Shown here: positions 12,069 to 21,013 of the stretch, in pieces
Layout of the letters: every line of letters begins with the position of its first letter
Numbering within the stretch: position 1 is the first letter of the stretch
From: a virus
Reading direction: 5' to 3' (one strand)
Virus record (IMG/VR): IMGVR_UViG_3300045996_001687
Location: 1-43,303 of that record
DNA length: 43,303 bases
Program-made: the position numbers and the translations under genes
Notes under the pieces: generated by a model
Told to the model about the DNA's origin: nothing
The model's input: the letters and a program-made list of their open reading frames with translations, nothing else
Database searches by the model: none

Positions 12069-12914
12069 TCAGGACTGGTCCGGGTCGGCGGGTTCCTCGG
12101 CCGGAGCGAGGAGATCCCGGATCTCCGTCAGGAGCGTCTTGATCTCCGACAGCGTAGCCGTGTTCGCTTCCACCTGGCCCTTGACCTCGGCCACGGCCTC
12201 GGTGGACCGGCGGGCCCAGATGGCGGCCAGCTGATCGATCGTGTCCTCGGCCACTACCGTGCCGGCGGGGAGATCCGGCTCGAAGAGCTCCTTGCCAGTA
12301 GTGCTGGTGACCTTCATGGTCTCGTCGGACTCGGGCTGTGTCACTGGCTTCTCCTCGGATTCGGGATTGAGCTCGGCCCGGACCATGTCCAGGAACCGGC
12401 TCCACGGGAAGTTGGGTCCGGGGTCGGTGTGATCGGACTGCTGGAACGCCCGGCTGATGTCGTGGTGGGAGCAGAAACCCTTTACTCCGTCGCGGACCTG
12501 AGCCACCGTCAGGTGCCGGACCGGGATGTCCCACTTCTTGCTGTCGCGTGCTGCCTGCTTCGCTGCGCGCCGAAGCATGGCCTCGGCGTAGTTGTCGGCC
12601 CACCAGGCAGCCGAGTAGCCGGCCCGGCCGCACAGCTCGTAGTGGATGCCGCGCCGGTTGCCCTCGCCGCGGGCCGTGTGTGCCTGGTCGGCGGTGCGGA
12701 CGCACTGGACGGTGCTGGTGTTGTCCACGAAGTAGTGCGCGCTGGTGCCATCGGTCCGACGCGCGTCGTAGGCCGCGCCATCTTCGGCGCTCTGGCTATG
12801 ACTGGATCCCTCGGTGGTGTGGATCACGATCAACTGGACCTTGGTCCGGTTGGCGTTGGTCCAGCTCCTGGGCTCCACCCAGGAAAGATCCGGGTACTCG
12901 GGCGAACGTGCCAT
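12069..12914 (-). CDS. Endolysin, N-acetylmuramoyl-L-alanine amidase (Amidase_2)
   Basis: A 281-residue lysin. The amidase domain (about 20-175) shows VIHTTEG (H32, zinc ligand), AHYFVDN (60-65), a His in SHHDIS (150-151) and SDHTDPGPNFPW (H162, D164), the expected Amidase_2 order. The C-terminal 100 residues are acidic with a predicted coiled coil (EANTATLSEIKTLLTEIRDL) and no recognisable wall-binding repeat. There is no signal peptide, so release depends on the holin. Ribosome site GCGAGGGGA precedes ATG 12914. It cleaves the amide bond between MurNAc and the stem peptide. Confidence 0.88.
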   Translation of the reverse strand: MARSPEYPDLSWVEPRSWTNANRTKVQLIVIHTTEGSSHSQSAEDGAAYDARRTDGTSAHYFVDNTSTVQCVRTADQAHTARGEGNRRGIHYELCGRAGYSAAWWADNYAEAMLRRAAKQAARDSKKWDIPVRHLTVAQVRDGVKGFCSHHDISRAFQQSDHTDPGPNFPWSRFLDMVRAELNPESEEKPVTQPESDETMKVTSTTGKELFEPDLPAGTVVAEDTIDQLAAIWARRSTEAVAEVKGQVEANTATLSEIKTLLTEIRDLLAPAEEPADPDQS

Positions 12915-12950
12915 GGTTGATCCCCTCGCAATCTGGCCTGATCGTACCGG

Positions 12951-13385
12951 TTATGCCACCTCATCGACCTTGACAAGGATCGATGAATAGTTGCTCATGG
13001 TCGCCTGGGCCGGGGTGGTGACCACCAGCTTGGCGTTGTATGCGCCGGCCGCTGCCACCGTGGTCATCCAGAAGTTGGCCACCGAACCCTTGGCGTTGGC
13101 GTCCGAGTCCTGGAAGAGCGCGAAGTTGGGCGACGAGTCGGCACCGAAGAACGCTCGAGCGCTACCGCTGCTGGCCATGGTGACCGCGGTGGCATAGACC
13201 GATACGGACCAGGAGATGGTGACGGTGGCGCCGGCCGTCTCGATAGTGACCGGGATAGTGGTCCCGGCCATGTCCACGCCCGCTGAGCTGACCGGCGTGG
13301 TCCCGCTGGCCGCCGCCCAGTAGGTCTTGGTCTGGAGCCGGTTGAGCCGCTGGGCGGTGATGAACTGTCCTGGTGCAAAGGCCAC
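12951..13385 (-). CDS. Minor tail or fibre protein
   Basis: A 144-residue protein from GTG 13385 with AGGGAGA before it. The start AFAPGQFITAQRLNRLQTKT is typical of short actinophage tail-tip proteins. The rest is beta-rich, Ala/Thr/Ser-rich and jelly-roll-like. It lies between the large minor tail protein and the endolysin, a position typical for receptor-binding or fibre proteins. Confidence 0.65.
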   Translation of the reverse strand: MAFAPGQFITAQRLNRLQTKTYWAAASGTTPVSSAGVDMAGTTIPVTIETAGATVTISWSVSVYATAVTMASSGSARAFFGADSSPNFALFQDSDANAKGSVANFWMTTVAAAGAYNAKLVVTTPAQATMSNYSSILVKVDEVA

Positions 13386-13396
13386 GGTGATCTCCC

Positions 13397-16135
13397 TTAG
13401 AGCGCCACGATCGCAGGATCCCACAACCGGACCTTGGTCCCGGTGGCATGGGTGAACGCGTAGCCGCCCACTCCCCGGGCTGAACAGTTCAGGGTCTGAG
13501 CCTGGCCCACCCCGTTGGTGATACTGGTGACGGTGACCCGCTCACCGCCGATGTAGAAGTCCACGCCTGCGGTCCAGAGGCCGGCCGTGTTGTCCCAGCG
13601 GGTCCCCGAGGTGGTGGTGATCGGGATGGCCAGGGCGGTGTCCGAGATCAGCGCGGTGGTCTCGCAGTATTCGTTGTCGGCCCGGCCCAGGATCCCGGTG
13701 TCGTCGGCGACCGCGGCCCGCCAGGCGGACGCACTGGAACAGTTGAGATCCACCATCCACTGGTCCGGGTCCAGCGTGGCCCGGTAGCCCTCCACGATCA
13801 GGTCCGGCTCATTGCCCTGGACCTGCTCCGTGCCGGTCTCCACCGTCAGCCGCCAGCCGTACTCCCGCTTGCGCCAGTGCTGGAGCAGATGCGGGCTGCG
13901 CGCGAAGTTGAGAGCCACGCTCGGCCAGCGCAGGCGCGTGTTGATCCCCATGGCCACCCGGAAGCCGGCATGGTTCTCCAGCACCGAGTCCTGAGCCGCG
14001 TTGATCGTGACCGAGTCCTCCCAGACCCCGTGCCGCAGAATGTCGTCGTTGTCCTGGTAGAAGCCCTCGCCGCCGGCGCTCCTTGCCACCGTCCACCGGT
14101 TGCGCAGGCGCTGATCGTCCCGGGTCGGCTCGGGTGCCATGGCGATCTCACCCGCGGCCACCGAGATGGCCATGGTGGCCGTCTTGTTCCAGCGGGCCTC
14201 CCGCGGGATGTACTCCAGCCCGGCGCCGCGCTCGGCCATCACGCCATAGTCGGCCTGGACGCACGACTCCAGCACGCCCAGCGTGCCACCCTCACGCTGT
14301 GGGCCCATGGCCTCGGATGCGCCCGGGTGGAGGATGTACGGGATCCCGGCCTCGGCGCACACCCGGGCGAACCGGTTCGCGGCCAACTCCCCCGCGTAGC
14401 CCGAGCTCACCAGGGAGAACTCCGTGGTGACGAACGGCAGCGTGTTGCGGCCCAGCCAGACATGCGCGAAGGACGTGCCGGCCGGGCCGCTCAGGATGAA
14501 CGAGCTGATCGTGGAGTCCGAGGTCCCCAGTACGGTGCCGGTGACGGATCCGAAACTGGTGTCGCCCACGCGGTGGACCAGCAGTGCCCAGCTGGTGTTG
14601 CCGGGCACGATGGTCTTGTCCGTCTCCAGCTGGATGGCTGTCCACTCCGACAGGTCCAGGCCGTGGGCGATGCTCCAGGCCAGCAGGACCGTGCCGTCCG
14701 CGTCGATGCCGTCCAGGTAGAGATTGGCGTCATTGGCAGAGATCTCCCAGCGGCGGACCGGACCCCGCGCGCACCGGAACGTGATGATCTTGGTCTTGAC
14801 GCTCGGGACGCTACTCATCTTGAAAAGGCACATGGCCGAGAAGCCGCTACCGCCGTTGACCAGCCGGGTCTCCCCCGTGATCAGCCCGGTAGCCGTGTCC
14901 AGGCTCGGGGATGCTCCGCCGCCGGCAAGGTCGGAGACCCCGGCCGGGGTCACCCCGTTGAACGATGCCGCTGCCACGCCCTGGATCACGCTGGAGAAAT
15001 TCTGGGCCGACGCGCCGTCCTCCAGCGGCCAGTAGCCGGTGGTGTTCGCCTGGGAGGCCAGCATGCGCCGCAGCGGGGACTGGATCGGGTAGGTGCCCTG
15101 GCGGATCCGCCGCAGGATGCCGGCTGCTTCGATCGGTGTCCAGGAGTTGTTTCCCGAGCGGTCCCAGCGAACCGGCCAGGAAACCACCGACCCGGTGAAC
15201 TCGAGCGCCACCACCGTGAAGTCATCGAACGCCAGGATGTTGGTGCCCGAATTGGTGTTGCTGCCGAACCGCGCGGTGTAGATCCCGACCCCGGCGCCGG
15301 TGACGGCCGTGCTGCTGTCGGTGGTCTCGATCGTCCAGGTGGCCGGCTCGGCGCCCGCGGCGGCCCAGGCCTTGGCCCGGATGGTCCGGCCCTCGCACTG
15401 CACGCGCACCTTCCACTGCTGGCCTGCGGTGTAGGTCAGCGAGGGCAGCGGATTGACCGAGGCCAGCTCCTCGCCGCCACCGGCGGTAGAGAAACGGTAG
15501 ACCTCCATGCGTAGCGCGCCCAACAGATCGAACGACAGCACGGCGGCCAGGTAGGTATCCGTGGCCGTGATCCGGACCCGGATGCCAGCGGCGTACCGGG
15601 CGCCGGTGGCGATGGCCGCAGGGGTCACCGTCATCACGGCGTCCACGTCCCTGGCCTCGCCCTCCAGCGCGGTGGCATTGGCGCCGGTGGCCGCCGCGGG
15701 AATGGTGACATAGCCCTTGCTGCCGTCAGTGGTCCAGTTGGTCAGCGGGATGGTCTGGGACCAGGCCCCGCCCACGTCACCGGCCGCCGTGCTCGGCGTG
15801 AGCCAGCCGTCGCTGCTGGCCGCCCGGGTGAACGTGTCCTTGTAGGACACCACGCCCATCCGGATCGGGTTGTTGATGTCCAGCAGTCCGTAGTACGGAC
15901 CCGCGATGTTGTCGGTGCTGAACCGGCCGTCCCGGTTGTCCAGGGTCAGCATCATCTGGCCGGCATCGACGCTCGGTGCCTCATCGCCCTTGCCGGCCGA
16001 GTAGGAGATGGACTGGCCACCGTCCTGGCCGGGCCGGCGGATGTAGGCCGAGATGTCTTCCTCCAGGCCCCAATTGCCGGGCTCAGAGTCCGGATTCACG
16101 CCCGGGTACAGCCAGAGGCGGATATCGAAGGTCAT
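13397..16135 (-). CDS. Large minor tail protein with a lectin-like domain
   Basis: A 912-residue baseplate or tail-tip protein. The start (DISAYIRRPGQDGGQSISYS, MMLTLDNRDGRFSTDNIAGP) is characteristic of the minor tail protein after the tape measure in Streptomyces-type phages. Residues about 120-320 look like one beta-sandwich. The part from about 365 (TTGYWPLEDGASA) to about 570 looks like a LamG/concanavalin-type domain. The C-terminal third is a tail-hub-like domain. It overlaps the tape measure stop (ATGA). Probably involved in host binding. Confidence 0.8.
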   Translation of the reverse strand: MTFDIRLWLYPGVNPDSEPGNWGLEEDISAYIRRPGQDGGQSISYSAGKGDEAPSVDAGQMMLTLDNRDGRFSTDNIAGPYYGLLDINNPIRMGVVSYKDTFTRAASSDGWLTPSTAAGDVGGAWSQTIPLTNWTTDGSKGYVTIPAAATGANATALEGEARDVDAVMTVTPAAIATGARYAAGIRVRITATDTYLAAVLSFDLLGALRMEVYRFSTAGGGEELASVNPLPSLTYTAGQQWKVRVQCEGRTIRAKAWAAAGAEPATWTIETTDSSTAVTGAGVGIYTARFGSNTNSGTNILAFDDFTVVALEFTGSVVSWPVRWDRSGNNSWTPIEAAGILRRIRQGTYPIQSPLRRMLASQANTTGYWPLEDGASAQNFSSVIQGVAAASFNGVTPAGVSDLAGGGASPSLDTATGLITGETRLVNGGSGFSAMCLFKMSSVPSVKTKIITFRCARGPVRRWEISANDANLYLDGIDADGTVLLAWSIAHGLDLSEWTAIQLETDKTIVPGNTSWALLVHRVGDTSFGSVTGTVLGTSDSTISSFILSGPAGTSFAHVWLGRNTLPFVTTEFSLVSSGYAGELAANRFARVCAEAGIPYILHPGASEAMGPQREGGTLGVLESCVQADYGVMAERGAGLEYIPREARWNKTATMAISVAAGEIAMAPEPTRDDQRLRNRWTVARSAGGEGFYQDNDDILRHGVWEDSVTINAAQDSVLENHAGFRVAMGINTRLRWPSVALNFARSPHLLQHWRKREYGWRLTVETGTEQVQGNEPDLIVEGYRATLDPDQWMVDLNCSSASAWRAAVADDTGILGRADNEYCETTALISDTALAIPITTTSGTRWDNTAGLWTAGVDFYIGGERVTVTSITNGVGQAQTLNCSARGVGGYAFTHATGTKVRLWDPAIVAL

Positions 16136-18117
16136 CAGCCCACCGCCGTGGGGATCAGGTTCATGGTGCGGATCATCTTCCGGAAGAAAACGCGCATCTC
16201 CTCGGGACCCACCATGTCCAGCCGCACGGCCAGAGCGCCACCGTTGAACGGGTTGCCGCCGGTCAGGCGGTGGCCGTTGTCCTTGGCGCGCACGGTGCCG
16301 CGGGTGGCCGCCGCGGACAGGACCCGGCCGGCTGCCTCGGGCACGATCATCTCGGGGCCGTGCTCACCCACGAGGTAGGGGATGCCGCGGGCCACCGGAC
16401 CACCGGACGCTCGAGCGTTCTTCCGGACAGCGTGCGCGGCCTTGCTGACGTTGGTCACGCCGGTAATCTTCATGGCGATGTTCACCGCGCGCGGGATGTC
16501 GTCGATGATGTCCTTGACCGAGTACAGCGAGCGCCGGGCCGCCGCGGCGCCCTTGACGCTCACGCTAGCCGAGTAGTTCCGGGCGTATGCCCCACCGGCC
16601 TTCCTGGCCCGGTTCATCTCGTCACGGACGCCGTCGATCTGCTTCTTGGTCATCCCGGCCGCGCGCATCGTGGCCTCCATGGCGGGGGACAGGTTGCCGT
16701 CGAACGTCTCACCCAGCGCGCCCACCTTGCCCTGGAGGTTGACCGCAGCGCCAGCCAGGTTGCGGCTGGCCGCCCTGGCCTCCTTGCTGTCCTTGCCGTG
16801 CTCCTTGATCGCCTCGTTCAGATCCTTCTGAGATTCCTTCACCTTGTCCTGGGCGTCCAGCAGCGCAAAGGCCGGGTCGGTCTGAGCCTGCATTTCCGCG
16901 GCCAGGCCCACCAGCGCGTCCGTGTGGCCCTGGGCCGCCCTGGCCGCGTCGGTCATCCCGTCCGCCAGGCCCTTGGTCCGCTTGGTCAGCGTGCCGGTCT
17001 CGTTGGCCGCGTCGGCGTAGTGCTCGCGCAGCATCGGCAGCAGCGGGCCGGTCATCCATGGATTGTTGGACAGCTGATTCAGCACGCCCAGGAAGTTGGT
17101 GGTCATGTTGACCGTGTCGGTGAGTACACCGGTCAGCATCCGGAGGTTGTCCGCGGCCCCCGTGCTGCCGTCTCCGAGCACATCGATCATGTGGCCGACC
17201 GAGTCACCCACGAAGCCGATCGAATCGCCCAGGGCGTCCAGGGCCGGGCCGCTCTTGACCGCCGCGCCGGCCAGACTGTTGGAGATCACCTCGCCCGCGC
17301 GGACCACCTTCTCCACCAGCGGGACGATCTGGCCGGAGGTGGAGGCGAAAACCTCGGACCACCGCTTGCTGATCCGGGTACCGGCCTGGTCCAGGATGCC
17401 GATGGACTGCATGATCGGCGCCTTGTAGGAGGTCACCGCGGCCTTGCCCAGGCCGTCCGCGAACTTCTTGCCCGCGGCCCGGCCGGCCTGCTGGATCTCC
17501 TTGTCCTTGCTGACGGCCAGAGCAACACCCGCGCCGATGGCCGCCGCGCCTGCTCCCGCACTGAGTGCCGCGCTCATGGACGACACCAGCACCGGGGCCG
17601 CCGCGATACCGATAGCCCCGCCCACCACGGGGCCCACGTGGGCACCGGCCTTGGTGGCGATGCTTGCGCCCGAGGCGGCCAGGCTCCCGCCGAGCTTGGC
17701 CATGAACGACAGGGCCGCCGGCTTGGGATCCGGCAGCAGCGTCTGGAGGATGCCCTTGCTCTTGGTCATCCGCTGGAGGTCGGCTTGGGCCTTGCGGATC
17801 CCGCGGGAGATGTCCATCCGGCCGGCCGCGTCGTCCGCGTCGGCCAGCTGGCCGGCCAGCAGCACGAGGTCCTGATTGACCTTGCCGATGGCCGTGTCCA
17901 GCTTTTCGATCTTGCGGGCCGTGCCGCCGGCCGTGTCACCGAGCATGTCCGATGAGCGCTCGGCCGCAACGCTGGCCTTGCCCATCTTGTCGGTCTTCTT
18001 GGCCGCCGCGTCCGCCGCGGTGCCGACCTTGTCGATGTCCTTGGCGGCGGCCTGGGCGCCCGGCCCCATCTTGTTGCGGGACAGCAGATCAAGGATGAGC
18101 TCGCGCTTCTCAGCCAT
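16135..18117 (-). CDS. Tape measure protein
   Basis: A 660-residue protein that sets tail length. It is Ala/Lys/Asp-rich and helical at both ends, with hydrophobic Ala/Gly-rich segments in the middle (GPVVGGAIGIAAAPVLVSSM), long helical stretches, and the C-terminal GIPYLVGEHGPEMIVPEAAG motif (about residue 588) common in tape measures. At roughly 1.5 angstroms per residue this suggests a tail near 100 nm, short to medium for a siphovirus (inference). Its start overlaps the end of the frameshifted chaperone. Confidence 0.9.
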   Translation of the reverse strand: MAEKRELILDLLSRNKMGPGAQAAAKDIDKVGTAADAAAKKTDKMGKASVAAERSSDMLGDTAGGTARKIEKLDTAIGKVNQDLVLLAGQLADADDAAGRMDISRGIRKAQADLQRMTKSKGILQTLLPDPKPAALSFMAKLGGSLAASGASIATKAGAHVGPVVGGAIGIAAAPVLVSSMSAALSAGAGAAAIGAGVALAVSKDKEIQQAGRAAGKKFADGLGKAAVTSYKAPIMQSIGILDQAGTRISKRWSEVFASTSGQIVPLVEKVVRAGEVISNSLAGAAVKSGPALDALGDSIGFVGDSVGHMIDVLGDGSTGAADNLRMLTGVLTDTVNMTTNFLGVLNQLSNNPWMTGPLLPMLREHYADAANETGTLTKRTKGLADGMTDAARAAQGHTDALVGLAAEMQAQTDPAFALLDAQDKVKESQKDLNEAIKEHGKDSKEARAASRNLAGAAVNLQGKVGALGETFDGNLSPAMEATMRAAGMTKKQIDGVRDEMNRARKAGGAYARNYSASVSVKGAAAARRSLYSVKDIIDDIPRAVNIAMKITGVTNVSKAAHAVRKNARASGGPVARGIPYLVGEHGPEMIVPEAAGRVLSAAATRGTVRAKDNGHRLTGGNPFNGGALAVRLDMVGPEEMRVFFRKMIRTMNLIPTAVG

Positions 18118-18723
18118 CCGCGGGGCCCCTGTTCATCGAGTGCCAGTAGTCCACATGATCCACCATCTCGGGGACGCTCATGTCCTCCAGCTGGCCACGA
18201 TTCACGCCCATGGTCACCACGAACATCGGCGCCCAGGCATCCACAAGAGTCCTTATCCCGCCACAGGCGAGGTCTGCAAAACGACCAAATCCGTGGGCTC
18301 CGAGGTCTCGGGGCGAGACGGGCCGGGCTCCGGGGAGCCAGTGGCCGGCAGCTCCTGCGTGGCCGGCTCGGTCACCTCGGGCTCCGTACCGGCCTCGGCT
18401 TTTCCCTCATCCGCCTTGGCCCGCCAGTTGATCAGCATGACCAGCGGGGTGAACTCATCGAACGGCCCGGCCAGCTTCGGATCGAAGTCCCGCACGCCGA
18501 GCCAGGCTGCGGCCAGGTTGCCCAGGACCGAGCGCATCCGCGCGCCGTTCATCACGTCCACCAGCGGCATCCCCAGCTCGGCCTCCAGCTCGATCAGCTC
18601 CCTGGCCGATCGGCGGATCAGGTCCGGCTCGGAGTACGTGAACCAGCGGTCCCCGTACCTGGCCACGTCGTCCGGGTCCGTGAAGCAGAACTCCAGCGGG
18701 TCCCATGCCTTGCTCGCGTCCAT
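18110..18723 (-). CDS. Tail assembly chaperone, frameshifted GT product
   Basis: Past the stop of the G protein at 18253, the -1 frame is open and encodes GIRTLVDAWAPMFVVTMGVN, then MSVPEMVDHVDYWHSMNRGP and ends at 18110, overlapping the tape measure start. This matches the T extension made by programmed frameshifting in most siphoviruses. The shift must occur upstream of TAA 18253. The T run GTTTTG (plus strand CAAAAC, 18277-18282) is the best slippery candidate, though it is not a classic X-XXY-YYZ heptamer. Confidence 0.72.
18253..18723 (-). CDS. Tail assembly chaperone G
   Basis: A 156-residue protein (MDASKAWDPLEFCFTDPDDV...), the abundant unshifted product. A helical domain with conserved hydrophobics (RELIELEAELGMPLVDVMNG, LGNLAAAWLGVRDFDP) is followed by an acidic Pro/Thr/Glu-rich tail. 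Ribosome site GAGCGAGGGAGC (18727-18738) precedes ATG 18723. It should bind the tape measure during tail assembly. Confidence 0.8.
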   Translation of the reverse strand: MDASKAWDPLEFCFTDPDDVARYGDRWFTYSEPDLIRRSARELIELEAELGMPLVDVMNGARMRSVLGNLAAAWLGVRDFDPKLAGPFDEFTPLVMLINWRAKADEGKAEAGTEPEVTEPATQELPATGSPEPGPSRPETSEPTDLVVLQTSPVAG

Positions 18724-18739
18724 CTCGCTCCCTCGCTCG

Positions 18740-19204
18740 TTACTTGATCAGCCTAGCGGCAAAGTCCTCCACCACCTGGGCCATCGCTGCCTCGGCCTGG
18801 TCCGCGGCCATCTCGGTGCCGCGCCGGTGGAACCCGGGCGTGATCGTGGTGACATACCAGACCTTCTTGCGGCCGAAGAGCGGGTGCCGGAGCTGGCCGG
18901 CCTCCAGGCTCGGGAGGTCCCGCCGCTCCTGCTTACCGTCCGCGTAGGTCCGGATGATCAACTGGGCCTGCTGGCCCGCGTTGCGCCGGCTGGCCCGGTG
19001 CCGCAGGCTGCCGGTCAGCAGCTCCTTGTAGCCGCTGGGCATGGCCTTCTCGGCCTCGGCGGTGATGCTCTGGGTCACCGGCCGGGTGACCTTCTCGAGC
19101 GCGCGACCCATGGCGCGTGACAGATCCTTGTTGCCCTCGGCGCGGATCTGGGCCGCCACCCTGGAGAAGGTGGCAGCCCCGGTGATCTTTACCTCCAGGC
19201 TCAC
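18740..19204 (-). CDS. HK97 gp10-like head-tail/minor tail component
   Basis: A 154-residue protein from GTG 19204, three bases after the stop of the tail-tube gene. It reads SLEVKITGAATFSRVAAQIR at the N terminus, then KVTRPVTQSITAEAEKAMPS, RHRASRRNAGQQAQLIIRTY, LRHPLFGRKKVWYVTTITPG and a C-terminal amphipathic helix. The pattern of an amphipathic N-terminal helix and RHPLFG...WY resembles gp10-like/tail completion proteins. Exact role unproven. Confidence 0.65.
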   Translation of the reverse strand: MSLEVKITGAATFSRVAAQIRAEGNKDLSRAMGRALEKVTRPVTQSITAEAEKAMPSGYKELLTGSLRHRASRRNAGQQAQLIIRTYADGKQERRDLPSLEAGQLRHPLFGRKKVWYVTTITPGFHRRGTEMAADQAEAAMAQVVEDFAARLIK

Positions 19205-19206
19205 GG

Positions 19207-19635
19207 CTACGCGTAGGTGCCGAGCGTGGGGATGCCCTCCACCTGGAAGGTGGCCGCCACCGGCACCCGGTCCGAGACGGTGGCGTCGTAGGTGAGTTCG
19301 GTCATCCAGCACTCGCCCGAGACCTTGAGTGCGCCGGTGGCGCCGCCGGCCGGGCCGTACTCGAAGGAGCTGGTGGCCGTGGCCACCCGGATCCCGTTGA
19401 GTACGGTGGAGATGCCGGTGGTGGCGGTCGCGTCGTAGTGGCCGCCGATTGAGAAGGTGACGTTGGCCAGGCTGGGGATGCTCTTGGTGCCGGGGTCCCC
19501 GAACGCGGTCACCTCGGACAGCGCACGCGCGCCCGGGAGGCCGGTGACACTGTTCAGGTAGATGTGCACCGAGCGCAGCGTGCCGCCGCTGTCATCGATC
19601 GAGAAGACGGCACCCTTGCCGTGAACGAAAGACAT
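19207..19635 (-). CDS. Major tail (tube) protein
   Basis: A 142-residue beta-rich protein: MSFVHGKGAVFSIDDSGGTL, then GARALSEVTAFGDPGTKSIP, SLANVTFSIGGHYDATATTG and a C-terminal beta domain. The pattern of an insert after ALSEVTAFGD and a GxY(D) strand fits siphovirus tail tube proteins. It shares its start (MSF-HG--AV) and general plan with the next gene upstream, so one may be the tube and the other a tube variant or decoration. Confidence 0.7.
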   Translation of the reverse strand: MSFVHGKGAVFSIDDSGGTLRSVHIYLNSVTGLPGARALSEVTAFGDPGTKSIPSLANVTFSIGGHYDATATTGISTVLNGIRVATATSSFEYGPAGGATGALKVSGECWMTELTYDATVSDRVPVAATFQVEGIPTLGTYA

Positions 19636-19647
19636 GGTGTTCCTTTC

Positions 19648-20397
19648 CTAGCGGGGTGCCGCGGAGACCAGGAAGGTCACCGAGCCGGTTCCGGTCACGT
19701 CCGTGACGACGCGAAGATAGCGGTTGACGGTGGTCCCGTCAGCGACCTTGACCACCTGGGCGCCGATGGCCGTGGTGGCCGTGAAGGTGGCCAGGTCGGC
19801 CCAGCTGCTGGCGTCCGTGGAGTGCTGGATCTTGATGCCAACGGTGGTGAACCCGGTGTAGGCGGTGACGTGCAGTGCGGCCATGAGCCCGTGCGTCGTG
19901 GGCGTGATCGGCGCCGCGCCGCGGTCCACCGCCGTGCCGTTGCCGTCCGCGGTCTCGGCGCCCAGAGCGTGGAGGACGTAGCCCATCTCCACGGACTCGT
20001 CCGCCGCCGCGCTCATCGAGAAGCCCACCGCGTCCGCCACCATGGCATCGATCGCGTGCTCGGAGATGTCACCGATCATGAAGAACGCAGGCTTGCCGAC
20101 GATGCTGCCCGAGCCTTCCGGCAGGCACGTGCAGATGAACGCGCTGTCCACGCCCACGGCGTCCGTGATCTCCTTGCTCAGCCCAGCCGCCGGATCGTTG
20201 TCCTGCGGACCGCGCAACGCCAGAGAGCCGGCCATGAGGCCGGGCACGAACCGAGCGCCGGCCGCGCCGGCCGTCTGGCCGACCGTGCTCACCTCGGACA
20301 TGCCGCGGGTGTGGGACATCGTCCAGCCCGAGATTTCCGAGCTCACCAGCTTCTCGTTGACCAGGACCGCAGAGGATGAACCATGGGCGAAGGACAT
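19648..20397 (-). CDS. Second tail-tube-like protein with an Ig/discoidin-like end
   Basis: A 249-residue protein: MSFAHGSSSAVLVNEKLVSS, SEVSTVGQTAGAAGARFVPG, GLMAGSLALRGPQDND. The first 170 residues parallel the 142-residue tube protein. The C-terminal 80 residues (VGIKIQHSTDASSWADLATF ... TVNRYLRVVTDVTG) have the pattern of a beta-sandwich surface domain used by phages for adhesion. Two tube-like genes in tandem suggest duplication and specialisation. Confidence 0.7.
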   Translation of the reverse strand: MSFAHGSSSAVLVNEKLVSSEISGWTMSHTRGMSEVSTVGQTAGAAGARFVPGLMAGSLALRGPQDNDPAAGLSKEITDAVGVDSAFICTCLPEGSGSIVGKPAFFMIGDISEHAIDAMVADAVGFSMSAAADESVEMGYVLHALGAETADGNGTAVDRGAAPITPTTHGLMAALHVTAYTGFTTVGIKIQHSTDASSWADLATFTATTAIGAQVVKVADGTTVNRYLRVVTDVTGTGSVTFLVSAAPR

Positions 20398-20855
20398 CAG
20401 CTCACCACTTCCAGCGGGATGGCTACCCCGAGGTAGTCCACCTGATCATAGGTAATCCGGCCCATCTGCCGCGCCGCGCCCATCTGCACGTAGGAGATCA
20501 ACCCACCGAGCGTGCCGGCATCGTCCAGCTTGGCCTTGATCCTGGCCAGACCGGCGTCCGGCTTCCTGGACAGGAACGACCGGAGCGTCCGCTGGGCGTG
20601 CTCGGTCTCCACGTCCTGGACAAGGACGGTCATCATGACCGTGAAGTTGTCCGCGCCGTCGCCCATGTTCTGGTCCCAGGCCACGTCATCGAGCTCCAGC
20701 ACGATGGCCGGCACCTGGACGTTGCGAGCCACCTCGGAGTAGACCGTGATGGTCTGGACCTCCCCGGACAGCTCGTCACCGGTGACCGTCCCGTCCAGGA
20801 CGGCCTCCAGGGCATCGAAGACCTCGTTCAGGTCATAAGCCGCGGGCGCGCTCAT
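20397..20855 (-). CDS. Tail terminator-like protein
   Basis: A 152-residue protein, MSAPAAYDLNEVFDALEAVL..., VYSEVARNVQVPAIVLELDD, MMTVLVQDVETEHAQRTLRS. The helix-then-beta pattern with PAIVLEL and TVxVxV strands is that of neck/tail terminator proteins, and the position just before the tube genes agrees. It probably caps the tail tube at the head-proximal end. Confidence 0.7.
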   Translation of the reverse strand: MSAPAAYDLNEVFDALEAVLDGTVTGDELSGEVQTITVYSEVARNVQVPAIVLELDDVAWDQNMGDGADNFTVMMTVLVQDVETEHAQRTLRSFLSRKPDAGLARIKAKLDDAGTLGGLISYVQMGAARQMGRITYDQVDYLGVAIPLEVVS

Positions 20856-21013
20856 GGCGTGTATCCCGGCTTGAGCATGTCCCGGTTCGCGCGGGCCAGG
20901 CGGACGGACTTCAGGACCAGCGGGTGGGTCGGTGCGAGCTTGTCGGTCACCAGATACTTGATGATCAACGACTCATGCCGCTCGGCATCCTTCTGGGCGG
21001 TGGCCTTGTTCAT
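20852..21013 (-). CDS. Small head-tail region protein
   Basis: A 53-residue basic protein (MNKATAQKDAERHESLIIKY...). It is fitted exactly between two structural genes: its ATG overlaps the previous stop (TAATG) and its end overlaps the next start (ATGA). Helical, unknown function; possibly a connector component. Confidence 0.65.
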   Translation of the reverse strand: MNKATAQKDAERHESLIIKYLVTDKLAPTHPLVLKSVRLARANRDMLKPGYTP

